A stretch of 64,000 bases of DNA. Source: Micromonospora sp. Llam0. GTDB lineage: Bacteria > Actinomycetota > Actinomycetes > Mycobacteriales > Micromonosporaceae. The notes below the pieces were generated by a model that worked only from the letters and a program-made list of their open reading frames with translations, searched no databases and was not told where the DNA came from. The position numbers and the translations under genes are program-made. Shown piece after piece: positions 43,601-50,283 of this stretch; the stretch's first letter is position 1; every line of letters starts with the position of its first letter. The DNA lies in the NCBI RefSeq assembly GCF_003751085.1, contig NZ_RJJY01000001.1:6138001-6202000 (forward strand). The letters are read 5' to 3'.

Positions 43601-44039
43601 GTGTGCCGTCCTGGTCGATCAGGATGTTCGCAGGTTTGACATCGCGGTGGACCACATCCCGCTGATGGGCGTGCGCGAGCGCCTCGACCAGCGGCAGCCC
43701 CCACTGCTCGGCGAAGTCGTCCCAGCCCAGTTCCCCGTCTGAGGGCAGGACGCCGAGCAGGTTCTTGTCGATCCACGGCATCACGAGGTAGAACGCGTCC
43801 TCGTGCTCGTCCTCGCCGAAAGCGAGCAGCGAAACGATGTTCGGGTGATCCAACAGGTAGAGGGCCTCGACCTCGCGTCGGAAGAAGACCTTCTGGATCT
43901 CGTCGGCGTCGCGCCGCGAGATGAGTTTCAGGGCGACCTGGGTTCCGTCACTGCCATCAATCGCCTTGACGATCTTGCCTTGGCCGCCGATGCGCTCGGC
44001 GTCGGTGTTGACGAGATACCGGTTCGCCACTAAGCGCAA
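40614..44039 (-). CDS. mkoA: Ser/Thr kinase - SF1 helicase fusion, Mokosh MkoA-like
   Basis: 1141 aa from a TTG at 44039 with GAGGGG at good spacing; a GTG at 44030 is an alternative. Kinase (~1-260): Gly loop GGQGK, VALK Lys38, Glu in RREVEAL, HRDVKPANIL (131-140), DFG (151-153), so all catalytic residues are present. A linker of ~300 residues follows. SF1 (COG1112/Upf1-like) helicase (~555-1115): Walker A GPPGTGKTS (591-599), DEAS (856-859), GDPNQLPP (880-887), QYRMH (932-936), DAVQGREAD (1058-1066), NVALSRSR (1093-1100). Coiled coil ~740-770. FFLLEGPPG is duplicated directly before the P-loop (577-594). Kinase-helicase plus PLD gene is the Mokosh type I antiphage layout. Confidence 0.85.
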   Translation of the reverse strand: MRLVANRYLVNTDAERIGGQGKIVKAIDGSDGTQVALKLISRRDADEIQKVFFRREVEALYLLDHPNIVSLLAFGEDEHEDAFYLVMPWIDKNLLGVLPSDGELGWDDFAEQWGLPLVEALAHAHQRDVVHRDVKPANILIDQDGTPKLADFGISKIRSQMVAEVTVVEHFSRPYAPPDRQGMASQSRDVWGFAATALRCLTSGPFDDYPDIKTALADIDVPPQVHALLEECMSQDPQARPQNAVVLRSRLREIQSGRQRRFSTYVRQAQLRVSDEAARRLATPPLDRDADAIEQALSRELAHGSHLVRYTDPAGHVSVDTLELIGSERRLRLAVVNDRPEFVVTKVNDAADPVLESVRRRGWPVGDQIKWTSRPQPPAAALETKEMILAGLDDHYIRLDDEKHRQAENIMFDKWIALLDAKENLELERETPLEYKSIDVDGRRVKFYLRHRPESDILGQERVCRRPAGRLVGGPGIVVEQEDLIITVAYSRKVKGLPSTGELVLHIGPTAAALRRQRDAVVNVRAGISVRPQLRQLLLDPTRIGAPAPRALRSWFGTALDDDKKTAVAAALGGPDFFLLEGPPGFFLLEGPPGTGKTSFIAELVQQELARKPDAQILLVSQTHVAVDNALVRLAEAGVSHLVRLGKDDDPRIAPEARRHLLEQKVPPMVRQVRQRAAAELRKRARDVGVDLGHVEGAAAIRELAEALRDLESTRARLDTLAVNPSGSTGQLPDFGEQDSASQTASLNERLQALSERADELRERANSALGGDLELPQELTQEIARDAFDAVVGDDEQLRKLVGLLALQAEWFQRIESGRELEGVVLRASRVVAGTCLGFLSHPAVRDLKFDLCILDEASKATATETLVPLSRSKRWVLVGDPNQLPPMQEEVLDHPELMQRHDLDRADVEQSLFRRLLDHAPAAAKHRLTHQYRMHAGIGDLISACFYDGQLMSKSTRTLPGWELMYKPVTWLDTGAMSDRHERQDGTSVVNHCEVRIIRRAINTLRSALAKQLIRPPDSKPLRVLVLTAYRKQMDELRRAVAGPPSNHLEIEVNTVDAVQGREADVTFYSVVRSNDQRNFGFLGPRHWRRINVALSRSRYGLVIVGDAPFCESTPGPLSKVLTHIRRNGATCKIGDASNG
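42259..42312. repeat. Perfect 27-bp tandem duplication in the helicase Walker A region
   Basis: The 27-bp unit at 42259-42285 is repeated exactly at 42286-42312. It begins CCGGGCGGTCCTTCC on the plus strand. Because 27 is a multiple of three, it inserts nine residues (FFLLEGPPG) and keeps the frame of the kinase-helicase gene. Confidence 0.95.
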
Positions 44040-44351
44040 CGTCGAGCCCCCCTCACCGTGTCGGCGCAGCGTAGCCTACAGGACTCCTTCGGCTCGATCG
44101 AACAATCGTACGAACCTCGGTCGACGTTGGACTCGGCTCCCGTTTCGGCCGAGTTGACCCGGCTCGGAGACAACGACCTGAAGTGATGCCGCATCCGGAC
44201 CCGGGCGCCGCAAGCATGGACCCTGCCGGACGCGTAGCCCGGCATAGACAGCGACCGACACCCCGCGCGGCGCAGGCATGCCGAACCTGATCGCCCACAG
44301 GCGTTACCGGGGGGTTTTCGGGGGGCGATTCAAAACCCCATCGATGAAAAT
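44040..44351. other. Intergenic region upstream of mkoA-like gene, no gene
   Basis: Together with the terminator this is ~350 bp without a credible gene. It contains an inverted repeat GGGGTTTT (44311-44318) / AAAACCCC (44332-44339). The promoter of the leftward defence-like operon must lie here, but I could not assign -35/-10 elements with confidence. Confidence 0.5.
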
Positions 44352-44387
44352 GAGGCCCTGACCAGCGAACCCGCTGGTCAGGGCCTC
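44352..44387 (-). terminator. Strong intrinsic terminator of the tRNA-Thr gene
   Basis: GAGGCCCTGACCAGC / GCTGGTCAGGGCCTC form a perfect 15-bp stem with a 6-base loop (GAACCC), seven bases past the tRNA 3' end. On the minus strand it is followed by ATTTTCATC, so it reads as a classical terminator in the tRNA direction. Confidence 0.8.
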
Positions 44388-44393
44388 GCCCTG

Positions 44394-44466
44394 AGCCGCC
44401 TGACGGAATCGAACCGTCGACCTACGCATTACGAGTGCGTCGCTCTGCCGACTGAGCTAAGGCGGC
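44394..44466 (-). tRNA. tRNA-Thr (anticodon CGU)
   Basis: The minus strand folds as a complete cloverleaf. Acceptor GCCGCCT pairs with AGGCGGC, D arm GCTC/GAGC, anticodon arm ACGCA-CTCGTAA-TGCGT with anticodon CGT (codon ACG), five-base variable loop AGGTC, T arm GACGG-TTCGATT-CCGTC, discriminator T. CCA is not encoded. The 3' end faces the accessory region to the left, the orientation expected when integrative elements use a tRNA gene as attachment site. Confidence 0.95.
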
Positions 44467-44587
44467 AACGATCAACCAGTGTACGGCACCGGGCGGAGAT
44501 CACGCCGGCCGGCCGGGGCACCGACGGGTGCGACCGGGCCCAGCCATGGGTGACAGGCGTCGATGACCGACAGTAGGCTCCGGACGT

Positions 44588-46369
44588 GTGACGGACGAAC
44601 CGAGCACAACCGCCCCAGCCGTTGACCCGGCCGGTCCGGACCCGGCCGACCCCGGACCGGTCGACCCGGACCCACCCGCCGCCGACCATCACCGACCCCG
44701 GTCGCTGGACCCGAGGGAGCTCGGCTTCACCCCCCGGCCCCCGGTGCCCTGGCTGGCCCCGATGTTGCTGCTCAGCACCGGGCTACGCACCCTGCTGGCG
44801 ATGCTGTTCGGCGCGTACCTCGACAAGCGGGAACTGCAGGGCGCGCTCCCCGACGACGTGCACCGGCACGACGCCGTCGACGGGGAGCTGTGGATCGACT
44901 ACGTGGCCGACCTGGGTGACGGCTTCCCGGCCACCTACTCGCTGGCGTACCTGCTGGCGCAGCCGGAGCTGGACGTCGACGGCGCCGGCCGGCTGCGCCG
45001 CGGCGACCTGCTGGTGATGGGCGGCGACCAGGTCTACCCGGCAGCCAGCGGTGAGGCGTACGAGGACCGGAGCAAGGGGCCGTACCAGGCGGCCTTCCCG
45101 AGGCCGCCGGCCGGGCAGCCGCGACCCACGCTGTACGCCATCCCCGGCAACCACGACTGGTACGACGGGCTCACCGCGTTCCTGCGGCTGTTCGCCCGCC
45201 GACGCGACGCCACCATCGGCGGCTGGCGGACCGAGCAGAAGCGTTCGTACTTCGCCACCCGGCTGCCGAACGACTGGTGGCTGTTCGCCATCGACGAGCA
45301 GTTCGGCGCGTACCTGGACGACCCGCAGTTGATCTACTTCGAGAAGGCGGCCGAGCAGCTCAAGCCGGGCGACCGGGTGATCCTGGCGGTGCCGGAACCG
45401 ACCTGGGTCAAGGCGGTCGGCGACCCGCAGGCCTACGACGCGGTCGACTACTTCCTGCGTACGGTGATCAAGCCGACCGGGGCCCGGGTGCCGCTGATGA
45501 TCTCCGGCGACCAGCACCACTACGCCCGCTACGCGAACCCCGACCGGCAGCTGATCACCTGCGGGGGCGGCGGCGCCTACCTGTCGGCGACACACAAACT
45601 GCCCGAGCGGATCACCGTACCGCCGGTCGACACCCTTGCCCGTAACGCCAGCCCGCACCGCGACTACGAGCTGGCCGGCCGCTACCCGGACGCGGCCCGG
45701 TCCCGCCGCTACAGCTGGGGGATCTTCCACCGGCTGCCGCGCCGCAACCCGGGCTTCGCCACCCTGCTCGGCACTCTGCAGACGCTGCTGATGCTGGCCG
45801 TCGCCGGGGTCATCGTCTCCTGGGCAGACCCTGACAACCAGCGGCTGTTCAGCATTCCGCTGGTCGCGATGGTGGTGCTCACCCTCGCCGCGTCGGTGGT
45901 CTTCGCCAAGCCGCCGAGCGCCAGCGGTGCCCGACATTCCCGGCACTGGCTGCTCGGGCTCGGACACGGTGTCGCACACATCGCGCTGGCCTGGGTCGGC
46001 GCGCTGATCTGGCTGGAGCTGCCGTTCGTCGACTGGCCCTGGCCGCTGCCGGTGGTCGCCGCCGCAGTCGTCTACGGCCCGGTCGCCGGGCTGGTCGCCA
46101 GCCAGTTGACCGCCGGTTACCTGGTGCTGGCCGGCGCGTTCGACGTCAACCTCAACGAGCTGTTCGCCGGGCAGGGCATCGAGGACTCGAAGTGCTTTAT
46201 CCGGATGCGGTTCGCCGCCGACGGGTCGCTGACCCTCTACCCGGTGGCCGTCGACCGGGTGTGCCAGCGCTGGCGGGCCGCCCCGCAGGCCCCCGTGCAC
46301 GCCCCGTGGATCGTGCCGGAGCAGCCGCTGGCCGCCCGACTCGCCGAGGAGCCGATCACCATCCGCTGA
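44588..46369 (+). CDS. Metallophosphoesterase with C-terminal membrane domain
   Basis: 593 aa from a GTG. An acidic Pro-rich N-terminus is followed by a calcineurin-like phosphoesterase core: 'LLVMGGDQVYP' (GD), 'YAIPGNHDWYDGL' (GNHD), 'LMISGDQHHYAR' (GDxHH). Four or five hydrophobic segments lie between residues ~395 and 520, and a soluble C-terminal tail ends the protein. The metal-binding Asp, Asn and His residues are kept. The substrate is unknown. Large membrane-anchored metallophosphoesterases of this type are common in actinomycetes. Confidence 0.85.
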   Translation: MTDEPSTTAPAVDPAGPDPADPGPVDPDPPAADHHRPRSLDPRELGFTPRPPVPWLAPMLLLSTGLRTLLAMLFGAYLDKRELQGALPDDVHRHDAVDGELWIDYVADLGDGFPATYSLAYLLAQPELDVDGAGRLRRGDLLVMGGDQVYPAASGEAYEDRSKGPYQAAFPRPPAGQPRPTLYAIPGNHDWYDGLTAFLRLFARRRDATIGGWRTEQKRSYFATRLPNDWWLFAIDEQFGAYLDDPQLIYFEKAAEQLKPGDRVILAVPEPTWVKAVGDPQAYDAVDYFLRTVIKPTGARVPLMISGDQHHYARYANPDRQLITCGGGGAYLSATHKLPERITVPPVDTLARNASPHRDYELAGRYPDAARSRRYSWGIFHRLPRRNPGFATLLGTLQTLLMLAVAGVIVSWADPDNQRLFSIPLVAMVVLTLAASVVFAKPPSASGARHSRHWLLGLGHGVAHIALAWVGALIWLELPFVDWPWPLPVVAAAVVYGPVAGLVASQLTAGYLVLAGAFDVNLNELFAGQGIEDSKCFIRMRFAADGSLTLYPVAVDRVCQRWRAAPQAPVHAPWIVPEQPLAARLAEEPITIR

Positions 46370-46395
46370 GCCGCGACATCCGGTGAGCCGCGAGG

Positions 46396-47229
46396 TCAGC
46401 CGTACGCCTGGTCGTGGGCGCGGCGCGGACCGCAGACGTCGGCCAGGGCGCAGCGTTTCACCGCCCCGTCGGAAATCTGCCGTACGGTGACCGACTCGCT
46501 CGGCGGGTGTCGCGACACCACCTTGGCCGGCCCGTCCGGGGTCTCGACCCGCTGACCCGACGTGGGGTAACTGCCGCTGTCCGCGTACAGCGGATGTTCG
46601 TACTTGAGGCAGCACATCAGCCGGCCGCAGGCCCCGGAGATGCGCAGCGGGTTGAGCGGCAGGTCCTGGTCCTTGGCCATCCGGATGGTCACCGGCTCGA
46701 AGTCGGTGAGGAAGGTGGCGCAGCACAGGTCCCGGCCGCAGGAGCCGATCCCGCCCTGCACCCGGGCCGAGTCCCGGGCCGACAGCTGCCGCAGCTCCAC
46801 CCGGCAGTGCAGGGTCGCGCCGAGGTCACGCACCAGCGACCGGAAGTCGACCCGATGCGGCGCGGTGAAGTAGATGGTGGCCCGGGCGCTGTGCAGCGAC
46901 CCCGGCTCCAGCACGTGGTCGACGGCGACCACCTTCATCGGCAGTCCGTGCTCGCGGATCAGCCGCTTCGCCGCGACCTTCGCCTCCGCCTTGCGTTTGC
47001 GCTGCACCTCGTCACGGTGCAGGTCCTGCTCGGTGGCCAGGCCGGCCAGCCGGGGAAAGCCGTCGGTGGGATCGTCGACCCACTGCGGGGCCCAGACGCA
47101 CTCGGCGACCTCGGTGCCGTCGTCGGTCGGCACCAGCACCTTGTCACCGACCGCCGGCCGCAGATCACCGGGGTCGAGGTAGAAGAGGCGCCCGTACCGG
47201 TTGAAGCTGACCGCGCAGAGCATCCCCAT
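46396..47229 (-). CDS. ricT: PSP1-domain protein, RicT/YaaT-like
   Basis: 277 aa. The PSP1 C-terminal domain is clear: 'RVDFRSLVRDLGATLHCRVELRQLSARDSARVQGGIGSCGRDLCCATFL' with 'ISGACGRLMCCLKYEHPLY'. The conserved Cys residues (CGRDLCC and CGRLMCC) form the iron-sulphur-binding set described for RicT/YaaT in Bacillus. The N-terminal strands 'MLCAVSFNRYGRLFYLDPGD' match the family. Members are usually encoded next to holB and tmk, as here: holB is only 1.8 kb upstream in the same direction. Role: RNA processing or differentiation control, by family analogy. Confidence 0.88.
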   Translation of the reverse strand: MGMLCAVSFNRYGRLFYLDPGDLRPAVGDKVLVPTDDGTEVAECVWAPQWVDDPTDGFPRLAGLATEQDLHRDEVQRKRKAEAKVAAKRLIREHGLPMKVVAVDHVLEPGSLHSARATIYFTAPHRVDFRSLVRDLGATLHCRVELRQLSARDSARVQGGIGSCGRDLCCATFLTDFEPVTIRMAKDQDLPLNPLRISGACGRLMCCLKYEHPLYADSGSYPTSGQRVETPDGPAKVVSRHPPSESVTVRQISDGAVKRCALADVCGPRRAHDQAYG

Positions 47230-47389
47230 GGCCCTACCCTACGTCGACCTTCCGGCATCGAGAAGGCAGCCGGCGGCACCCGATCCGCCGTACGAGGTCG
47301 GCTGAACGGGTGAATGTGCCGGGCGGCCCGCAACCTGGCCGGGTCGGCCGCGTTCCCTTCGGTATCAAGAGCCTGCGGGGGGTGCAGGA

Positions 47390-47461
47390 AAAAGGCAACG
47401 GCGTCGCAGCCGGAGCAACAGGCGAAAAGCCGTGCTCCTGAGCGCGGCGCCGTTGCCTTTT
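47390..47461. terminator. Large hairpin between ricT and the YaaB/WXG-like operon
   Basis: AAAAGGCAACGGCG (47390-47403) and CGCCGTTGCCTTTT (47448-47461) are perfect 14-bp inverted arms. A smaller hairpin (GGAGCA/TGCTCC) is nested in the 44-base loop. It lies 23 bp past the end of the minus-strand operon that starts at 48950, and the A/T ends give it a terminator character in both directions. Confidence 0.55.
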
Positions 47462-47483
47462 CCGGGTCAGTAGCGCAGCCGGA

Positions 47484-48215
47484 TCAGTAGCGCAGCCGGA
47501 TCGTCCCGTCGGTGCCGGCCCCCGGGCTGGCGACGTCGACCGGTCGGTGCCCGCCGACCGGCGCCAACCGGGGCCGCCAGCGCTCCTGCAGGTCCTCGCC
47601 CCGCTCGGTGATCTCCAGGATCGTGGTCAGCACCGCCGCCGCGATCGTGGCGGCGGCACCGGCGGCCCCGACTGCGCCCGGCCCCGACGGCCCGAACTGC
47701 GGGAACGCGGACCATCCGGGTTCGGCGTCGACGGCGGTCCGTACGGCGACCGCCTCGGCCGAGCCCAGCGCCTCGGCCAGCACGGCCGCCAGGCCGGCCC
47801 GGCTCAGTGCCGCCCAGTCGGCGACCGCCTCGGCGTACCCGGCGGTAGCCGCCAGCCGCCCGGCCAGGCTGTCCGGATCGGCGCCGCCACCACCGCCGGT
47901 CAGCCGGGTGGCGAGGGTACGGCGTGCCGCGTCGTACGCCTGTGCCGCCGGACCGGACCAGTCGAGCCGGCCGGACAGTACGTCGACCGCTTCGACGTAC
48001 CCGTCCAGTTGCGGGCGGATCGTGGCGCCGGCGGCGGCCAGCGGCTCCGGGCGCACCGCGACGAACGCGGCCACCGCGTCACCGGGCAACGCCCGCACCT
48101 GGCGCAGCAGCGGCCAGACCGGATGCCCCGGCGGCGCGCCGTTGCCGACGAGCAGCGCGTCCACCCGGGCCAGCAGCTCCCGAGCCGGCCCGGCGACCCG
48201 GTCCAACACGTCCAT
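47484..48215 (-). CDS. WXG/ESX-like hypothetical protein, last gene of a three-gene operon
   Basis: 243 aa from the ATG at 48215 (ATGA overlap with the gene upstream). Ala-rich and largely helical. 'VLSGRLDWSGPAAQAYDAARRTLATRL' carries the W-S-G-x-A-A-x-A-Y pattern of WXG100-type and ESX substrate-like proteins, embedded in a longer helical protein with a hydrophobic stretch ('VGAAGAAATIAAAVLTTILEI'). A type VII secretion substrate or partner is plausible but unproven. Confidence 0.65.
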   Translation of the reverse strand: MDVLDRVAGPARELLARVDALLVGNGAPPGHPVWPLLRQVRALPGDAVAAFVAVRPEPLAAAGATIRPQLDGYVEAVDVLSGRLDWSGPAAQAYDAARRTLATRLTGGGGGADPDSLAGRLAATAGYAEAVADWAALSRAGLAAVLAEALGSAEAVAVRTAVDAEPGWSAFPQFGPSGPGAVGAAGAAATIAAAVLTTILEITERGEDLQERWRPRLAPVGGHRPVDVASPGAGTDGTIRLRY

Positions 48216-48577
48216 CAGCTGCCTTCCGTCGATTGCCGGCGGCGGGCCGTCACGTCGACGTCGCGGTACGCGCCGACCACTGATCGCAACCCGGCTGCCG
48301 TGTCGGCGAGCCGCCGGCCGGTGTCGTCCGCTTCGGCCGCGCGCTGCGCCAACGCGTCCCGCCACTGCCGGCCCAGCGCGGCGGTGAGCGCGCCCAACCG
48401 GCCGGCCGACGTCGCCTGCGGTCCGCCGTCGGCGCCGCCGCTCAGCCCGCCGTCTGCGTAGCCGCCCAGCCCACGGTCCGCGTCGTCGCGCAGCCCGGTC
48501 AGTTGGCGCGCGGTGCCGGCCAGCTGGTCGGCGCAGCGGGTCAGCTCGGCGGCGATCAGCTGCGCGGTGGCGTCCAT
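48215..48577 (-). CDS. Small helical WXG100-like protein
   Basis: 120 aa from the ATG at 48577, preceded by GGGAGG. All helical with a Gly-rich turn in the middle ('GLGGYADGGLSGGADGGPQ') and a W in 'LGRQWRDALAQRAAEADDTGRRL'. Length and helix-turn-helix form fit ESX-secreted small proteins, but the classic WXG motif is not exact. It is coupled to the genes on both sides. Confidence 0.62.
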   Translation of the reverse strand: MDATAQLIAAELTRCADQLAGTARQLTGLRDDADRGLGGYADGGLSGGADGGPQATSAGRLGALTAALGRQWRDALAQRAAEADDTGRRLADTAAGLRSVVGAYRDVDVTARRRQSTEGS

Positions 48578-48578
48578 G

Positions 48579-48950
48579 TCAGACCTCCCGCAGTGACGGG
48601 TGGGCACCGAACGTCTCGGCCCACAGTTTCTCGCGTGCCCAGCGGGCGGCGTCGGCTGCCGCCGCCACCGTCGAGCGCACCGCGCCGGCCAGTTCGGTGT
48701 TGCTCCGGGTGTGCAGTGGACCGAGGATCCGCACGTCGGTCACGGTGCCGGCGGCGTTCACCACGATCTCAACCGACCCGTCCGGCGAGCGCACCGTCAC
48801 CTCGACGGTGTGCACCGCCTTGTCGAACTCGACCTGTCGGGCCTCGATCTGGCGGTACCGCTCGACCGCGTCCTCGATCCACGCCTCGTCGATCTGCCGT
48901 ACCACGGGGTCCTCACCATCGTCGGCAAGCGGGAACAGACCGGTCTGCAC
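48579..48950 (-). CDS. YbaB/EbfC-family DNA-binding protein
   Basis: 123 aa from a GTG. 'VEVTVRSPDGSVEIVVNAAGTVTDVRILGPLHTRSNTELAGAVRSTVAAAADAARWA' is the YbaB/EbfC strand-strand-helix core. These proteins form dimers that bind DNA or act as nucleoid-associated factors; short actinobacterial versions are often encoded with WXG-like genes, as here, where one base separates it from the next gene. Confidence 0.75.
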   Translation of the reverse strand: MQTGLFPLADDGEDPVVRQIDEAWIEDAVERYRQIEARQVEFDKAVHTVEVTVRSPDGSVEIVVNAAGTVTDVRILGPLHTRSNTELAGAVRSTVAAAADAARWAREKLWAETFGAHPSLREV

Positions 48951-49001
48951 CCTACGTACGGATGGGGCTGCGCTACGGCACCGAACCGTACCGGCAGCGA
49001 C

Positions 49002-50276
49002 CTAACCGCGCCAGAGGCTGAGCATCATCGCTTCGACGGCGATCCGTGGCTTGACGTTGCCGGTGATCGCTTCTCGGCAGCTCAGCACCGCTTCCAGCCG
49101 GCGCAGCACCGACTCCGCTGTCCACTTTTCGGCAGCCGCGCCGGTGAGCCCGGTGATGTCGGTGTGTACCGGGGCTACCGGGGCCCGCAGTACGGAAACC
49201 AGGACGTCCCGGTAGAAGCCGGCCAGATCGACCAGCGCTCGGTCCAGCGCGTCCCGCTGCGCCCGGGTGGCCCGGGACTTCTGCCGCCGTTCCAGCTCCT
49301 TGATCTGCCCGGCGGTGCCCCGGGCCGCGCTGGCGGCGCCGCGCCCGGTGCCGCCGGCGCCCAGCGCGGTCTGCAGCGCCGTACGCTCCGCCGCGTCGGT
49401 CTCGGCGACCGCCGCCTCGGCCTCTGCCTCGGCGGCGGCGATCAACGACGACGCGGCGTCGAAGCAGGCCCCGACCGTGGTCAGCCTGCGCGGCACCGCC
49501 AGGACGGCGTCCCGGCGCTCCCGTGCCTGCTGGTCCTGGGCCAGCCGGCGGGCCCGGCCGACATGCCCCTGCGCGGCCGCCGCCGCCCAGATGGCGGTCT
49601 CCGCCGGTACGCCGTCCCGTTCGGCCAGCACCTGGGCGACCGCCTCGGCCGGCGGCTGCCGCAGGCTGATCACCCGGCAGCGGGACCTGATGGTGACCGA
49701 GATGTCGTCCGGGTGGGTGGACGGCGTACAGAGCAGGAACACCGTCCTGGGCGGTGGTTCCTCGATCGCCTTGAGCAGCGCGTTGCCGGCCGCCTCGGTG
49801 AGCCGGTCGGCGTCCTCGATCACCAGCACCTGCCAGCGTCCGGCCGACGGGGTGCTGGCCGCCCGTAGCACCAGCGCACGCATCTCGCCGACGCTGATCG
49901 ACAGGCCGTCCGGCACGACGAACCGGACGTCGGCGTGCGTACCGGCCCGGGTGGTGTGGCAGCCGGCGCACCGGCCGCAGCCCTGTCCGTGCAGGCACTG
50001 CAGTGCGGCGGCCAGCGCGCGGGCGGCCACCGACCGCCCGGAGCCGGGTGGCCCGGTGAAGATCCAGGCGTGGGTCATCGCCCCGGCCGACGGCGGCGGG
50101 TCGCCGTCACCGGCGGCGAGCAGTTCACCGGCCGCCGCAGCGGCCCGGCGCAGGGTCTGCACCGCCTCGTCCTGGCCGACCAGGTCGGCGAAGACGTCGG
50201 CGGGCACGGCCTCGGTCGTCACATCCGTCACGGTCGTCGCCTCGGTCGCGGTCGTCACGTCGGTCGCGGTCGTCAC
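49002..50276 (-). CDS. holB: DNA polymerase III subunit delta-prime
   Basis: 424 aa from a GTG overlapping the tmk stop by 4 bp. After a repetitive Thr/Val/Ala leader (~1-22) comes the clamp-loader ATPase fold: 'LVGQDEAVQTLRRA', a P-loop with Arg for Lys (GPPGSGRS), zinc-binding 'CLHGQGCGRCAGC', 'VLVIEDADRLTEAAGNALLKAIEEPP' and the SRC motif 'TIRSRCRVISL'. The missing P-loop Lys is normal for delta-prime, which does not hydrolyse ATP. The leader is encoded by 18-bp repeats and is probably dispensable. Confidence 0.92.
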   Translation of the reverse strand: MTTATDVTTATEATTVTDVTTEAVPADVFADLVGQDEAVQTLRRAAAAAGELLAAGDGDPPPSAGAMTHAWIFTGPPGSGRSVAARALAAALQCLHGQGCGRCAGCHTTRAGTHADVRFVVPDGLSISVGEMRALVLRAASTPSAGRWQVLVIEDADRLTEAAGNALLKAIEEPPPRTVFLLCTPSTHPDDISVTIRSRCRVISLRQPPAEAVAQVLAERDGVPAETAIWAAAAAQGHVGRARRLAQDQQARERRDAVLAVPRRLTTVGACFDAASSLIAAAEAEAEAAVAETDAAERTALQTALGAGGTGRGAASAARGTAGQIKELERRQKSRATRAQRDALDRALVDLAGFYRDVLVSVLRAPVAPVHTDITGLTGAAAEKWTAESVLRRLEAVLSCREAITGNVKPRIAVEAMMLSLWRG

Positions 50277-50283
50277 GTCGGTC
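50244..50283. repeat. 18-bp tandem repeat at the holB 5' end
   Basis: GGTCGCGGTCGTCACGTC occurs at 50244-50261 and 50262-50279, with the start of a third copy. It encodes the Thr/Val/Ala leader of the delta-prime subunit and contains the holB start and tmk stop codons. Confidence 0.8.

Noticed and set aside
44311..44339. GGGGTTTT/AAAACCCC inverted repeat as an origin or IS end
   Set aside because: The arms are simple sequence and no matching end or replication gene is nearby; kept only as a note in the intergenic entry.
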